Source: DATFAS01 sp035254305
Lineage (GTDB): Bacteria; Bacillota; Bacilli; Aneurinibacillales; RAOX-1
NCBI GenBank assembly: GCA_035254305.1
Contig: DATFAS010000164.1
Coordinates: 1 to 32,649, forward strand
Length of the DNA stretch: 32,649 nucleotides
Direction of reading: 5' to 3'
This document shows, in pieces, positions 32,032 through 32,649 of this stretch (position 1 is the stretch's first letter; each line of letters starts with the position of its first letter). A model generated the notes under the pieces. The model was not told where the DNA came from. It did not search any database and worked only from the letters and a program-made list of their open reading frames with translations. A program made the translations under genes and the position numbers.

Positions 32032-32265
32032 ATGGGGAATGTGAATACCTCCAGTGAACAACCGTTTAATTATCGAAACTTTCGTGGAGCCAAAATTATT
32101 CGAGTCATTGAACATCTAGACGTTGCAATAACAACATTAACGGATCAACTCGAGTTTAATAGGGAAATTAATAATGAAATGGGAATCAAGTTCTTAGAAG
32201 GTAGAATTAAGGGACTAACGAATGCCATTGAAATTCTGAAAAGCGAATTTGAAATCCACTCATAA
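32032..32265 (+). CDS. hypothetical protein, 77 residues
   Basis: I do not recognise this protein. Its ATG follows AGAGGTG with a good spacer and a nearby promoter, and a strong terminator follows, so it is a real single gene. The product is a likely helical hairpin (FRGAKIIRVIEHLDVAITTLTDQLEF, then EMGIKFLEGRIKGLTNAIEILKSEFE), soluble, with no cysteines. A small dimer or a partner protein is possible. Confidence 0.6.
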   Translation: MGNVNTSSEQPFNYRNFRGAKIIRVIEHLDVAITTLTDQLEFNREINNEMGIKFLEGRIKGLTNAIEILKSEFEIHS

Positions 32266-32267
32266 TG

Positions 32268-32302
32268 AAGGAGCCAGATATGTGAATTGGCTCCTTTTTT
32301 TT
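32268..32302 (+). terminator. terminator after the 32032 gene
   Basis: AAGGAGCCA (32268-32276) pairs with TGGCTCCTT (32288-32296), followed by a run of Ts. The converging SLH gene ends nearby. Confidence 0.88.
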
Positions 32303-32313
32303 ATCCCTTTTGA

Positions 32314-32649
32314 TTATTTAAATGGAACAAATAGGTTTCTTTTTGTTAAGTAACGGTAAAAGGCAGAAGCAGCTTCACCTCTAGAAACATGCTGATCTGA
32401 TTGGAAGTTCCCTTCAATTGTGTCTATGATACCAAGCTTTGTAACTAATTCAGCTGCAGCTGGATTTTTTAGAGTCGATGCATCTTTTAAATCGATTGTA
32501 AAGAGGTCGTTGACCTCCAGTAGATTTTGGTAGCCTAAAGCTCGTACGATGAGATCAGCTAATTCTTCTCGAGTTATTTTTTCCTCAGGATTTAAATGAT
32601 CAGAGGATTTATTAATTAGCTTTTGGTCAATTGCACTTTCTACATAATT
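32314..32649 (-). CDS. SLH-domain protein, C-terminal part only
   Basis: This minus-strand frame is open to the right edge and has its stop at 32314-32316, so only the last 111 residues are here. It contains SLH-type repeats: NYVESAIDQKLINKSSDHLNPEEKITREELADLIVRALGY, then a segment ending LVTKLGIIDTIEGNFQSDQHVSRGEAASAFYRYL. The end is VPFK. SLH repeats anchor proteins to cell wall polymer. The rest, including the catalytic part if any, lies outside. It was not listed as a long ORF because it has no start in the window. Confidence 0.82.
   Translation of the reverse strand, partial: NYVESAIDQKLINKSSDHLNPEEKITREELADLIVRALGYQNLLEVNDLFTIDLKDASTLKNPAAAELVTKLGIIDTIEGNFQSDQHVSRGEAASAFYRYLTKRNLFVPFK

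Noticed and set aside
1..32649. tRNA/rRNA genes, CRISPR arrays, insertion sequences, prophage
   Set aside because: I found no regular repeat-spacer arrays, transposase or integrase genes, cloverleaf sequences or rRNA segments.

Overview
The window looks like an ordinary chromosomal stretch of an AT-rich, endospore-forming Firmicute of the order Bacillales. The evidence is the divergent lexA/yneA pair with Bacillus-type SOS boxes, ynzC, ypiB, a ytwI-type DUF441 gene, an aspartate kinase of the YclM type, a KinB-like sporulation kinase, a YhcN-type spore lipoprotein, a T-box in front of a dimeric glycyl-tRNA synthetase, and strong AGGAGG ribosome sites often paired with TTG starts. I see no phage, insertion sequence, CRISPR array, tRNA or rRNA. 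The species cannot be named from this alone.

Layout. 1-4780: a DUF2935 protein entering from the left edge, a gene-poor stretch with one small cysteine protein on the minus strand, a DUF456 membrane protein, lexA divergent from yneA with three LexA boxes, ynzC, two unrecognised genes and a Mug-type DNA glycosylase. 4780-9830: aspartate kinase, an MFS exporter, DUF441, then vanZ-like and ypiB as a minus-strand pair, and a small unknown gene. 10020-16600: a secreted SLH plus SGNH hydrolase, glyS with its T-box leader, a divergent lgt with unusual active-site residues, a secreted copper-amine-oxidase-stalk/NPCBM-like protein, a TSUP permease and an aldo/keto reductase.

16700-24120: a KinB-like orphan histidine kinase, a Gln/Pro-rich protein, a YhcN-type lipoprotein, a short RecJ, a membrane protein joining a CvpA-like region to a transglutaminase domain, a PASTA pseudokinase and a small DUF2007-like protein. 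24200-28470: a TANGO2/NRDE protein, a hydroxyisobutyrate-dehydrogenase-family enzyme, thpR, an AbrB-family permease overlapping thpR tail to tail, and a Nudix hydrolase. 28600-31060: a Fur-controlled ferrous iron operon, feoA-feoB plus a 47-residue Cys-rich partner. 31120-end: a CwlD-like amidase, a small unknown gene and the C-terminus of an SLH protein leaving the right edge.

Most genes are single transcription units closed by clear intrinsic terminators, so shared function is limited. Recurring themes are the cell envelope (SLH proteins, Lgt, amidase, transglutaminase, PASTA pseudokinase, VanZ), sporulation, and DNA damage (LexA/YneA, Mug, RecJ). I did not find a convincing new multi-gene system. 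The most interesting items are the PASTA pseudokinase next to the CvpA-like/transglutaminase protein, the Lgt variant, and the small cysteine proteins.
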